Shown here: in pieces, positions 53,829 to 63,782 of the stretch | How positions within the stretch are numbered: the first letter of the stretch is position 1 | Layout: the number at the start of each line of letters is the position of its first letter | Assembly: GCF_000209735.1 (NCBI RefSeq) | Contig: NC_021002.1 | Location: 826,721 to 890,720 of the forward strand | Direction of reading: 5' to 3' | Source: Mycoplasmopsis fermentans PG18 | GTDB lineage: Bacteria; Bacillota_I; Bacilli_A; Mycoplasmatales; Metamycoplasmataceae | DNA: 64,000 bases | Made by a program: the position numbers and the translations under genes | The notes under the pieces: generated by a model | The model's input: only the letters and a program-made list of their open reading frames with translations | What the model was told of the DNA's origin: nothing | The model's database searches: none

Positions 53829-54809
53829 ATGGATAAAAAAAATGTAATGCTTTTTGGTATGCCGAATAGCTTGAAATTAGCAGAAAAAATTTCAAAAATT
53901 ATTAAAGTTCCTTTGACAGGAATTACTAAAACAACTTTTGCTGATGGCGAAGTTATGTTAGTTAGCGACAAAACAGTTAGAGAAAAAGATGTTTTCGTTA
54001 TTGCTTCAACATCAAGACCAGTTAATGAAAACTTAATGGAGTTATTCTTATTTATTGACTCGCTTAAAAGAGCAAGTGTTAAAAGTGTTACAGTTGCTTT
54101 AAGTTACTATGGATATGCACGTCAAGATCACAAAGCAAGTGGACGTCAACCTATTGGTGCAAAACTAGTAGCAGACTTATTACAAACAGCGGGTGCTGAC
54201 AAAGTTATTGCAGTTGATTTACATAACCCTGCAATTCAAGGTTTCTTCAATATTCCTATTGATGATTTGCGTGGTGCTTATACTTTAGCAAAAGCTATTA
54301 AAAATACACATGAATCATTTACTGTTGTTTCACCTGACCACGGTGGAACAATTAGAGCAAGAAAACTTGCTGAATTAATTTCAAACGATGTAAAAATTTG
54401 TATTATTGACAAACGTCGTATTGGCACAAACCAAACTGAAGTTTTAGGACTTATTGGTGATATTGAAGGTCAAAATGCAGTTATCATTGATGATATCATT
54501 GATACTGGAGGAACAATTTTAAAAGCAGTTGATACATTAAAAGCACACGGTGCAAAGAAAATTATTGTAGCTGCAACTCACGGTATTTTTACAAAAGGAT
54601 TTGAAATTTTTGAAAATAATCCAAATGTTTATAAAGTAATTATTACTGATTCAATTGAAAATGCAGAATTAAGAGATGGTAAATTCAAAAAACTCGAAGT
54701 AATAAGTCTTGACAGATTCCTAGCTAATGTTATTGAATCATCAATTAGTGGTAAATCTATTTCTCATTTATATCAACAATTTGCAAAAGAAATTACTTCA
54801 AATAAATAA
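53829..54809 (+). CDS. prs: Ribose-phosphate pyrophosphokinase
   Basis: A 326-residue enzyme making PRPP from ribose 5-phosphate and ATP, the entry to nucleotide salvage. Seen: FADGEVMLVSDKTVREKDVFVI (about 37-58), YYGYARQDHKASGRQPIGAKLVADLL (about 97-122, ATP flexible loop), VVSPDHGGTIRAR and the PRPP signature VIIDDIIDTGGTI (about 219-231). No internal TGA. Start at 53829 after AAGGAGAAA. Stop overlaps the rsmG start. Confidence 0.96.
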   Translation: MDKKNVMLFGMPNSLKLAEKISKIIKVPLTGITKTTFADGEVMLVSDKTVREKDVFVIASTSRPVNENLMELFLFIDSLKRASVKSVTVALSYYGYARQDHKASGRQPIGAKLVADLLQTAGADKVIAVDLHNPAIQGFFNIPIDDLRGAYTLAKAIKNTHESFTVVSPDHGGTIRARKLAELISNDVKICIIDKRRIGTNQTEVLGLIGDIEGQNAVIIDDIIDTGGTILKAVDTLKAHGAKKIIVAATHGIFTKGFEIFENNPNVYKVIITDSIENAELRDGKFKKLEVISLDRFLANVIESSISGKSISHLYQQFAKEITSNK

Positions 54810-55501
54810 TGAGCTATAGAAAAATTACTAAAAAAGATTTACTTGAAAAATATTCTTCAAAAATTAGCATATTAAAAGAATATGCTCAAATGATTTATGA
54901 TCAAAATCAAGTTATGAATATCACAGGTTTTAAAACACTAGATGATATTTTTGAACAAGGTATACTTGATTCTATTTTAGCTTTTGAAAATTACATGATG
55001 CATTATGATGAAAATCTAGAAAACAAAAAAATATTAGATGTAGGTGCCGGTGCAGGATTTCCTTCAATTCCAATTCTAATTGCATTAGATAATAAGTTCA
55101 ATTTAACTATTATTGAATCTCAAAAGAAAAGATGCAATTTTTTAGAAAAAGTTAAAGCACGATTTAATTTAAGTGTCAATATAATTAATTCAAGAGTTGA
55201 AGAGTTTTTTAAATTAACAAATTACTTTGAGATTATTACTGCTCGAGCTGTTGCAAGCATTAAAGTTTTATATTTAAGTGCAGCGCACTTATTAAAAAAC
55301 AGAGGAAAATTTGTTTTATTAAAAGGCGAAAACTTTAGAGATGAGCTTACTGATATTGTAAATATTGCTAAATACATGGGCGAAATGGGCGGCTTTGAAT
55401 ATGATAATGTTTTAAATGAAACGTCTAGCGTGGTGGTTATTAACAAAGGAAAAATTCCTGATGATTGACCACATTCATGAACTAAAATTAACAAAATGTA
55501 A
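54809..55501 (+). CDS. rsmG: 16S rRNA (guanine-N7)-methyltransferase RsmG
   Basis: A 230-residue SAM-dependent enzyme methylating G527 of 16S rRNA. The SAM site is KILDVGAGAGFPSIPI (about 73-88), with LTIIESQKKRCNFLE (about 99-113) and TARAVASIKVL. The C-terminus extends past a TGA at 55466-55468 to DDWPHSWTKINKM. Translationally coupled to prs by TAATG. Confidence 0.94.
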
Positions 55502-55511
55502 AGTTAAAATA

Positions 55512-55536
55512 AAGTCTATTAATTAGGCTTTTTTAT
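55512..55536 (+). terminator. Terminator of prs-rsmG
   Basis: AAGTCTA pairs with TAGGCTT (one G-U), followed by TTTTTATT. Confidence 0.6.
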
Positions 55537-55587
55537 TATGCTCTTTTGTATCAATTAAATTGTTTTATAGTTAAATAAGTCAAAAAT

Positions 55588-55606
55588 AACTAGCTCTTTG
55601 CTAGTT
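55588..55606 (-). terminator. Terminator of the cysS...nusG cluster
   Basis: AACTAGC and GCTAGTT form a 7-bp stem with a 5-nt loop; TATTTTTG follows on the minus strand, 7 nt past the nusG stop. Confidence 0.7.
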
Positions 55607-55612
55607 AAAAAA

Positions 55613-56218
55613 TTATTCATATTCTTGACTTTTAATTTCTTTGTATTCAAAATCAGCTGGAGTTTTTTTACCTAAATATTCGATTTCTACAGTTACTTTT
55701 TTATTTGCTTCTGAACATTCTAAAACTCTACCTTGTTCACCCTTGAAAGGTCCATCAATAATTTCAACAATTTCACCAATTTGGAATTTTGTATGTGTAA
55801 CGCCTTTGTCAAAGTCTTCTTGTAATTTGATTTCTTTTTTAAAACTTTTATCAATTTGGTGTTGTGAAACTGGAGTAGGTTTTGCTCCACGGCCTGATGA
55901 TCCAATTAAACCTGTTACATATTGAGTATTACGTACAATAAATCAAGCTCTATCTGTCATGTCCATATTAATAAAAATGTAGCCTGAATACATGTTTACA
56001 TATTTAACTTTGTATTCTTCACCATTTTTTTGTTTTTCTAATTCTTTAGGTGTTAAGGTTGGTTTTTTGAAAATTTTAAAAGCGCCTTCAGGTGTTGCTT
56101 CATGATTAAAGCAATCTTCAACTTGTTCACTAATAATTCTATTTTTTAAAGCTTCAACAACCTTATCTTCTTTTCCAGAAACTGTACTAATCATATATCA
56201 TTGAAAGTTCTTATCCAT
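55613..56218 (-). CDS. nusG: Transcription termination/antitermination protein NusG
   Basis: A 201-residue NusG. The NGN domain starts WYMISTVSGKEDKVVEAL and contains YVNMYSGYIFINMDM (about 83-97); the KOW domain is GEIVEIIDGPFKGEQGRVLE (about 148-167). It links RNA polymerase to Rho or ribosomes. Start at 56218 with TTGGAGGATATA. It follows secE, as in most bacteria. Confidence 0.95.
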
Positions 56219-56230
56219 TATATCCTCCAA

Positions 56231-56443
56231 TTATTTAACTCCTGCTTTAGTAAGAATAAGTGAGAAAAGAACGCCAAGTAAAACAGCACACAATGTAAAT
56301 ATCAATGTAAAAATAACTATTTGAGCAAAAGAAATTCAATTCTTTCTTACAGAAGGTCATCTAACTCTTTTCATTTCTTTTACAAAACGTCTGAATAGAT
56401 ACTTTTTAGGTTTTTTAGTTTTGACTTCTTTTTCCTTTTTCAT
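56231..56443 (-). CDS. secE: Preprotein translocase subunit SecE
   Basis: A 70-residue single-pass membrane subunit of SecYEG. The basic cytoplasmic amphipathic helix FVKEMKRVRWPSVRKNW is followed by one membrane helix (about 43-65). The start overlaps the rpmG stop (TAATG) and the gene ends 13 nt before the nusG ATG. Confidence 0.95.
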
Positions 56444-56592
56444 TATTTTTCCTCTTTGTGTATTGTGTGCATTCTACAGTTTGGACAAAATTTTTTAATC
56501 TCTATTCTTTTAGGATTGCTTAAACTTTTATTTGTTGAATAGTTAAGTTTTTGGCAATTTTCACAAGAAAGAGTCACTTTTCTTTTTTGCAT
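56443..56592 (-). CDS. rpmG: 50S ribosomal protein L33
   Basis: A 49-residue ribosomal protein with zinc-binding CENC and CPNC pairs, the zinc-binding form of L33. RKVTLSCENC at the start and KKFCPNCRMHT near the end are typical. TATAAT at 56600-56605 lies 7 nt upstream of its ATG, suggesting a leaderless start for the rpmG-secE-nusG unit. Confidence 0.94.
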   Translation of the reverse strand: MQKRKVTLSCENCQKLNYSTNKSLSNPKRIEIKKFCPNCRMHTIHKEEK

Positions 56593-56680
56593 AATCTAAA
56601 TTATAAAGAATAATTAAAAAAAAGCAAATTTTATTTTATAACTTATTTTTGCTTCTTTTATTAATATTTAATAAACATTT

Positions 56681-57274
56681 TTAATGGGCAAAATGAAAAT
56701 AATTATTAAATTTAGTTAAAAATTTAGTTTTAAATTCTTTTAGTTTACTAGGTGTAATCAATTTGTCCTTTTGATTGATACTATTTTGCAATATTTTAAT
56801 TATATTTTTATCTTTGTCAGTTAATAAATGATAAAAGTTTTCAGTATCAATTTGATTAATTCTTTGTTCAATTTGTTCTTCAGAATGCTCATCTAAAACA
56901 TATAACAATTCATCAGTTGAAGTCATAAGTGAGTTATGAATTCTTTTTTTTCTAAGCCAATATCTAATTTTATTTAATGTGTAAAATTTGGAGATATTTA
57001 AAAAGAAATTTAAAAATTTAACATTTTTGTCAGTTGAATTATACTTTTTAACTTCTTCTAAATAGGTTTGCAAAAATTCAATATAAATATCTTCAGCTTC
57101 TAATGGAATATAAGGAAATCTAATTAAAGTGCTTTTGATATTTTTGATAAATTCATTTTTGTAAAAATAATCCAATATCATAATCAATTGATTGTCTTTT
57201 AAGCTATGTAAAAATTCATCAAACTATTGCGTGGGTGTTTGATGTAAGTCTAAAAATTTTTGTAAATATTTCAT
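56681..57274 (-). pseudogene. Divergent sigma-70-like factor in the sigH position, with in-frame amber codon
   Basis: The region 56681-57181 encodes 166 residues from ATG 57181. The segment PLEAEDIYIEFLQTYLEE...FLNFFLNIS...IRYWLRKKR resembles sigma region 2 (DxEDIxQExxxxL pattern), and the C-terminal helices may be a reduced region 4. It sits between rlmB and rpmG, exactly where Bacillus has sigH. Reading further upstream, an ATG at 57274 (1 nt after the rlmB stop) gives MKYLQKFLDLHQTPTQ, then TAG at 57224-57226, then 14 more codons in the same frame. The gene may therefore be truncated by a nonsense change, with restart at ATG 57181 or TTG 57187. The sigma identity is an inference from pattern and synteny. 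Confidence 0.6.
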
Positions 57275-57275
57275 G

Positions 57276-57971
57276 TTAGTCCTTTGTTAATTCATATAAC
57301 AAAATACCAGTTGCAACTGAAACATTCATTGATTGAACACTTCCTTTTTGAGGAATGTAAATCACTTGGTCAGCTTCATTTAGAGTTGATTTGCTAACAC
57401 CATCTCCTTCATTGCCAACTACTAAAACACTTGGTTTATTAAAAGTAACTTGATTTACTTTTTGAGCAGTTTCATCTAAAGCTGAAACATAAATTCAATA
57501 GTTTCATTTTTTAAGTTTTGTTAAGGTAGCACTAATACTATTAACTTTAATTATTTTCATATTAACAAAACCACCTGAGCTAACTTTTAAAACTGTTGAA
57601 GTAATATTAGCTGATCTTTCTTTACTAATAATAAGATGCTTAATTCCGCAAGTATTAGCAGTTCTAATGATTGCACCTAAATTATGAGGGTCTTGAATGT
57701 GGTCTAAAACTAAAACATTTTCAGGATTATCTTTTTTAATTGTTTCAAGATCATAAATAGGGAAGTCTCTTAAAATAGCAATGACACCTTGATGGTTATC
57801 ATTACGATAGTTAGCAAAAAATGAATTATCCTTCATTTCTATTTTTGCTTTGGTAATTTGTTTTAATTTTTGTGCGAGTTGAAATGAGTTGACATAAATT
57901 GTTTCAATTGGCAAGTTTACTTTTAAAGCATCTTCAACTGAATTTCTACCACACACATATAATTTTTCCAT
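57276..57971 (-). CDS. rlmB: 23S rRNA 2'-O-methyltransferase RlmB (SpoU family)
   Basis: A 231-residue knotted methyltransferase modifying G2251 of 23S rRNA. N-terminal L7Ae-like domain (VCGRNSVEDAL), then the SPOUT motifs LVLDHIQDPHNLGAIIRTAN (about 95-114), VVGNEGDGVS (about 189-198) and IPQKGSVQSMNVSVATGIL (about 206-224). Start at 57971 with AGGTGCTAAAT. It follows cysS, matching the Bacillus cysS-rlmB-sigH-rpmG-secE-nusG order. Confidence 0.93.
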
Positions 57972-58016
57972 ATTTAGCACCTCAATTTTTCCTAAAAAAT
58001 AGTAATTCAAAAAATG

Positions 58017-59252
58017 TTAATAAACTCCTAATTTCATTAATTTTTTTCTAATTTTATCAGCTTGTTTATATTCTTTTTTGTCTATAAAACAGCGTCATTG
58101 GTCAAAAAGCTCGAAAGCTTTGTTATAGTTAGCTTTAATTGTTAATTGAGGGTGGATAACTTTTAAAGTATTAAAAATTATTTCTGCATTTTTTATATTT
58201 TTGGTTTTATTGAATTCTTTAATTTGTTCATTTAATAAATAATTAAAATCAGAAAAATCGCCTATTTTTAAAGAATTCATTATCTTAATAAATTCTTCAT
58301 TTTTATTAATTTTTGATTTGTCAATATTTTTAAAATTAATAAAGAATTTAAAAATTAATTTTTTGTATTTATTCAAAATAACATACATATTTTCAATTAA
58401 TTCATTTGTCACATTAATTGGAGCTGAAATTTTTGAACTCAAAATAATCAACTTCAAAATTTCGCGATCATGTTCTTTTAAAAAGTCTTTTGCAAGAATA
58501 ACATTGCCTAAAGATTTTGACATTTTTTCGCCCTCATAATTAATTTGTCCACAACGAATTCATTCTTTAGTTATGTCTTGATTATATAAAGCAAAGTGTT
58601 GAATATTTTCATTTTCATGATGAGGAAAAGTTAAATCCATTCCGCCTCCATGAATATCTAAACCTTTGTTTTTAAAGTGTTTATTAATCAAAACCGCACA
58701 TTCAGTATGTCAGCCTGGGCGACCTTTTGAAAAAGGTGAATCAAATTGAATTCCAACATTAGTTTTCTTTCAAAGCGCAAAATCTGCTTCAAATTTTTTG
58801 TTATTATTTTGCTCTTCAAAAATCATTTTGTCAAGATTTAAATTTGCTACTTGACCATAATGATTTTCAAACTTTTTAACATCAAATCAAACATTACCTT
58901 CTTGGTCAATATAAGCATTATTATTTTTAACTTGCTTATTAACATATTCAATAATTAAGCCCATATTGTCAGTAACTTTTTCAAGATGACTTATAGTGTC
59001 AACATCCAAGGTTTTTAATAATTTCAAGTAGTCTTTAGTATATTTTTGACTTAATTCTTTTTCGCTTATATTTAGCTCTCTAGCACGATTGATTATTTTG
59101 TCATCAATATCAGTAATATTGTGAACAAAAGTGAATTTTTCTCCTAAAACTCGTCTAGCTTTTAGCATTAAATCAAAAGTTAATATTGGAACCATATTTC
59201 CAATATGTAGATCATTATAAACAGTTGGACCGCAGACATAAATTTTTAACAT
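58017..59252 (-). CDS. cysS: Cysteine-tRNA ligase
   Basis: A 411-residue class I synthetase. [13 protein letters not shown] (7-19) carries the HIGH motif and the zinc Cys; GRPGWHTECAVL and [15 protein letters not shown] supply further zinc ligands and the active site; KMSKS is in [10 protein letters not shown]. Many TGA tryptophans. It is shorter than the usual 450-470 residues, mainly at the C-terminus. TATAAT 7 nt upstream of ATG 59252 suggests a leaderless mRNA. Confidence 0.95.
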
Positions 59253-59259
59253 TTGTTAA

Positions 59260-59265
59260 ATTATA
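59260..59265 (-). promoter_or_regulatory. -10 element of a leaderless promoter (cysS)
   Basis: TATAAT on the minus strand, 7 nt from the cysS ATG and without a ribosome-binding site. Confidence 0.55.
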
Positions 59266-59326
59266 ATAAATAAGTTAAAATATTAAATACAAATAAATAT
59301 ATTTAAAGATATATTCAGGGAGCAAT

Positions 59327-60958
59327 ATGGTTATAGTTCATAAATTGAACAAGTTAATTAAAAACATAGTAAATGAACTAAAAGCTGAAAACAAGATTTT
59401 CAGTTCTTTTAAGTTTCTTGATGGTGAAAAGAAGTTTTCACTAAAAATGGCTCGTAAAACTAAGGGCCATAACAATAATATTAACCATATTGAATGCGAT
59501 ATTGTTTTTCAACTTAAAAAATTTAGTTTTATTCCTTATATTGAATTAGCAGAAGAAATTAAAAAGAGATTAATCAAAGATTCAATGGTTAAAGATGTGA
59601 CAATTGATCGTTATGGGCTTTTACATATTGTTTTGAATGAAAAAGATTTAGTTTCAGTGGTTAATGAAGTTATTAAGAAAGCTTATAAATATGGACAAGA
59701 AAAGAAAAATAATATTAAAGTTAATATTGAATATACTTCAGCTTCGCCACTTAATTCTTTAACTTTGATGAATGCTAGAAATGCTTTAGTTGGAGAAACT
59801 ATAGCAAGAATTTTAGAATACTTAGGTTATCAAGTTACTCGAGAATTTTTAGTTTATCCAGGTTTAAAGAAAATGGAAAAAGTAAGCCAAATTGTTCATG
59901 AACAATATGTTAACTTGTTTGAATTAAATGACAATTCTATTAAAGTTGACAAGGATATTTTAGAATGTGCAAAGAATATTAAAGCACAAAATGGTGATCT
60001 TTATTTAGACATAAATGACACAATTAAAAGAAATAAATTTGATTTGGCAATTGTTTTTTATTTCTTAAATAAATCCAAAAAACAACTTAAAAATTTAGGT
60101 GTCTTTTTTGACATAGTGAGCTATTTTGAAGACATTTTGGTCAAAGAAAAGATTGACAAAGTATTAGAATTATTGTCACCTTTTATTTATGATAATGATT
60201 CAAATTTAATACTTAATACAAATCTTGATGATAGTAAAGAACGCATTCTTGTTCATAGAAATGGCACGAGTTCATATTTATTATTAGACATAATTTATCA
60301 TCTTGAAAAATTAAAAAGAGCAGACTGAATTATTGACATTTTAGATGCTAACCATACTCAATATTCACACTCTTTAATTTCTGCTTTAAAATTCTTAAAT
60401 GCTTACAATAATAATATTGATATTGCCTTTTGTGAAAACTTCCAAATTAAAGAAAATAATGAAGTTAAAAGTATGACAGAAAAAAACCAAAACGTCATTT
60501 TTATAGATGAATTAGTAAAAAAAGTTAATTTAAATGAAATCAAATTTTTCTTTTTAGAAAAGAGTACTAAACATCAAATAACAATTGAAAAGGAAATTTT
60601 AAATCAAAAGAAAATTAGTCATAATTTCGATTTCATATTAAATACTTATAATAAAATAAATAAATTATTAGATGAATCAAAAAACAATAAATGTTATTGT
60701 AACAAAATGAATCAAAACAATTTTTTAAGCAAACTTATTTTAAGGCTTGATTATTTTCCTTATGTTTTAAGAAAAGTAATCAAAACTTTAAATCCTTTTT
60801 ACTTAACAAAATATCTAAAAGAAATGTGTTATTTGATAAATCAAAATCTAAAAGATAAACTTAAAAAAGATTATAGAAACTTCTATCCAATTTTAGAAGC
60901 TGTCAAAAATGTATTTGATAATGGACTAAATTTACTTGGAATAGATTTTAAAAATTAA
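59327..60958 (+). CDS. Arginyl-tRNA synthetase paralogue lacking the HIGH motif
   Basis: A 543-residue protein with the full ArgS layout: an N-terminal Add-1-like domain (about 1-115), a catalytic domain starting VNIEYTSASPLNSL (132-145), a domain equivalent to YHLDKxxRxDxxIDVLGADH (here IIYHLEKLKRADWIIDILDANHTQY) and an anticodon-binding C-terminus (LILRLDYFPYVLRKVI). The HxGH of the active site is replaced by TLMN (146-149), and the KMSK-loop region reads KSMTEKNQNVIFIDEL. Catalysis is therefore doubtful. It could bind tRNA or arginine without charging, or be a decaying duplicate. Start at 59327 after CAGGGAGCA. Divergent from cysS. Confidence 0.85.
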
Positions 60959-60960
60959 AG

Positions 60961-60988
60961 GCATTTTCAATAAAGAAAGTGCTTTTTT
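60961..60988 (+). terminator. Terminator of the ArgS-like gene
   Basis: GCATTTTC pairs with GAAAGTGC (one mismatch), followed by TTTTTT, directly after the stop codon. Confidence 0.65.
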
Positions 60989-61116
60989 AGTGCAAAAAGT
61001 GTCAAAATATGCTGAATTTACTATTTTTTTTATAAAAATTTGTACAAAATTTAAATAATTAATTATAATTCAAATACTTAATATATAGATTATTAGGACA
61101 AGCGAGGAAATAAATT

Positions 61117-62190
61117 ATGAAAAGACTTAATCTTTTATGAAAACCTAAAGAAGATGAAACATATCCATGACTTCTTAAACACCCTAAAATTAAAGAAGGG
61201 CTTGCAAAATTTAAAACACGTCAAGATGCTGTAGACTGATTCTTGAACTTTGGAGATGAAGTTTACATTTGATTTCAAAATAACGAAGGTATTTTTGGTG
61301 GACAATTAGCAGTATTAGAATCAGAAAATCCAAAAGACAAAGATTCTAAAAAATTATTATCAATTCCTAAAGTTTCAGGTTTTGATGGTGGTGAAACATA
61401 TAACGGTATTTGTGAAGAATTTAGTATTCACCCATCATATCTTTCAAGAGAACCTTACAAATCGGCTTTAGCTAAAAGAATTCCAGAAATTGACTTTGTA
61501 TTAATTTCAGATCCTGCTACATACTTCCCAGCAGATCTTGAAATGAAAAAACGTAGTCAATCATCATATGTTGACCTTAACGCTATCAAAGCATCTCTTG
61601 AACTTAAAATTAAAGAACTTGAAGACCAAAAAAATGCTTCAGATGAAACAATCAATAGCTTAAAAGAACAATTAGAAAACAAAAAATTCGACTTCATGAA
61701 AGTTGAAGAAGAAATTGAAGCTATTAAAAACCAAAAAGATCAAGAAATCAACGCAGTACGTGAAGAAGCTGAAAAGAAAATTGAAGAAGTTAAAGCAGAA
61801 GCAGCTGCAACAGCAGAACAACCAGCTTATGATCCAAATGCTGAAGTTCAATACGATCCATATGGAAACCCAATTGATCTAAATGCACAGCCAGCAATGG
61901 ACCCTTATGGAAATCCATATGTACAAAGTGAAACAATTATGGCAGATCCTTATGGAACAGAAGGCGGATATTTAGTACAACCTGAAGCCTATGGGCAATT
62001 AACTCCATATGAAGCTAACTATGGATACCCAACAGGTATGTATGATGGTACTCAATTCTACCCTGTTCAACGAAAATCAGACAAAGGAATTTGAGTAGGT
62101 GTTGGTATTGCTGCAGCAGTGTTGTTAATTATCTTAATTCTTGATATATTAGTGTTACTTAGCTTAACAAATGTTGCTCAAATCTTTTAA
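61117..62190 (+). CDS. Tail-anchored coiled-coil protein with DPYGNP repeats
   Basis: A 357-residue protein without signal peptide. A globular N-terminal domain (about 1-140; TRQDAVDWFLNFGDEVYIWF) is followed by a coiled coil (about 148-235, Glu/Lys/Leu heptads), a Tyr/Pro/Gly-rich low-complexity stretch with three YDPYGNP-like units (about 240-285) and one C-terminal membrane helix (about 328-352) ending TNVAQIF. This is a tail-anchored topology with most of the chain in the cytoplasm. Clear GAGGAAA site before ATG 61117. Family not recognised; a cytoskeleton- or division-associated scaffold is only a guess. Confidence 0.7.
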
Positions 62191-62215
62191 TAATCATTAA
62201 ATTTAATACAAATTA

Positions 62216-62240
62216 ACTTGCAAAAAATGCAAGTTTTTTT
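62216..62240 (+). terminator. Terminator
   Basis: ACTTGCA AAAAA TGCAAGT followed by seven T, after the tail-anchored protein gene. Confidence 0.85.
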
Positions 62241-62356
62241 ATTAATAATAAAACTATGGTAAAAAAATATTTTTTTCATATTACACTTAAAACAAAACAT
62301 TTTTAAATAAAATAAAAATGTACAAATACAAATTTTTATTACAGAAAAGAGGAAAT

Positions 62357-63721
62357 ATGAAAATTATTGTCATTGGTGCAAACCATGCAGGGACCAGCTT
62401 TTTAAGAACATTAAAAACTGTAAATCCTAAAGCAGAAATTACAGCTTATGACCGTAATACAAACACATCATTTTTAGGTTGTGGTATTGCAATTTGAGTA
62501 GGTGGAAAAGCTAAACAACCAGATGGATTATTTTATTCTTCACCAAATATTTTGCAAAAAGAATATGGAGTAAATTTAAAAACTTCACATGAAGTTATCG
62601 AAATTGATAGAAAGAAAAAAGAAGTTACAGTTCAAGATTTAGATAGTGGTAAAACCTTTAAAGACACATATGATAAATTGGTTTTTGCAGGTGGTACATG
62701 ACCTATTGAACCAAAGATTCCAGGCATTGAATTAGACAACATTCTTTTATCAAAACTATATCAACATGCTCAAGTTTTAGTTAAAAAAGCAAATGATAAA
62801 AAGATTCAAAATGTTGTAGTTGTCGGTGCTGGATATATTGGAATTGAATTAGTAGAAGCATTTCACAATAAAGGCAAAAAAGTTACTTTAATTGACTTAG
62901 CTGATCGTGTTGTTCCGGGATACTTAGATGGTGAATTTACAGACATCATGCAAAAAAACATGAAAAAAGAAGGTGTTAAACTTGCTCTTGGAGAAAAAGT
63001 TGTTGAATTCAAATCAAAAGATGGAAAACATGTATCACAAGTTATTACAGATAAAAGTAAATATGATGCAGATCTTGTAATTATGTCAGTAGGTTTCAAA
63101 CCTAGAACATATGTATTGAATGATGTTGAAAAATTACCTAATGGAGCAATTAAAGTTAATGAATTCCAACAATCAATTTCTGACGAAAACATCTATGTTT
63201 TAGGTGATTCTGCAGCATTAAAACACTGTGTAAGCAACACATATGAACACGTAGCTTTAGCAACTAATGCAGTTAAAACAGGTATTGTAGCTGCATTAAA
63301 TTTAGCTGGACTTAAAGTGCCATTTCCAGGAGTAGTAGGAACAAATGCTATTAATGTTTTTGGTTGTCACTATGCTGCAACAGGATTTAATGAAGATGCA
63401 GCTAGAGCTCATGGATTTGATGTAGCTAGTGAATATTTTGAAGACAATGACCGCTGCGAATTTGCTGGTAAAAGTGAAAAAGTTGGATGCAAAATTATTT
63501 TTGACAAGAAAACATTACAAATTTTAGGTGTTCAAATCGGATCATGAGGTCAAGTAAATCATACAGAAGTTATTTACATGTTTGGTTTAGCACTTCAAAG
63601 AAAATTGACTCTTCCTGAATGTGCTTTAACTGACGTCTTCTTCTTGCCTCACTTTAACAAACCATTTAATTTCTTCTTAATGCCAATGCTTAAAGCACTT
63701 GGACTTAAATATAAAGCTTAA
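62357..63721 (+). CDS. nox: NADH oxidase (water-forming)
   Basis: A 454-residue flavoenzyme oxidising NADH with O2, regenerating NAD for glycolysis in a cell without respiration. FAD-binding GANHAGTSF (7-15), the redox cysteine in SFLGCGIA (Cys about 44), NAD-binding VVVVGAGYIGIEL (about 154-166), FAD ribityl motif IYVLGDSAA (about 278-286) and the CoA-disulfide-reductase-type dimer domain at the C-terminus are all present. Start at 62357 with AGAGGAAAT. Two TGA tryptophans near the front and one near 396. Confidence 0.95.
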
Positions 63722-63734
63722 TGATTAAAGCAAA

Positions 63735-63762
63735 CAAAAAACCAGAAGTTTCTGGTTTTTTA
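63735..63762. terminator. Bidirectional terminator between nox and rpsT
   Basis: AAAACCAGAA and TTCTGGTTTT pair with a very short loop, with A-run and T-run flanks. Confidence 0.75.
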
Positions 63763-63782
63763 ATTTATAGTTCAGAAGCTAA

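Noticed and set aside
55641..55925. Plus-strand frame opposite nusG, and the minus-strand frame 55720-55905
   Set aside because: Both are out-of-frame shadows of nusG.
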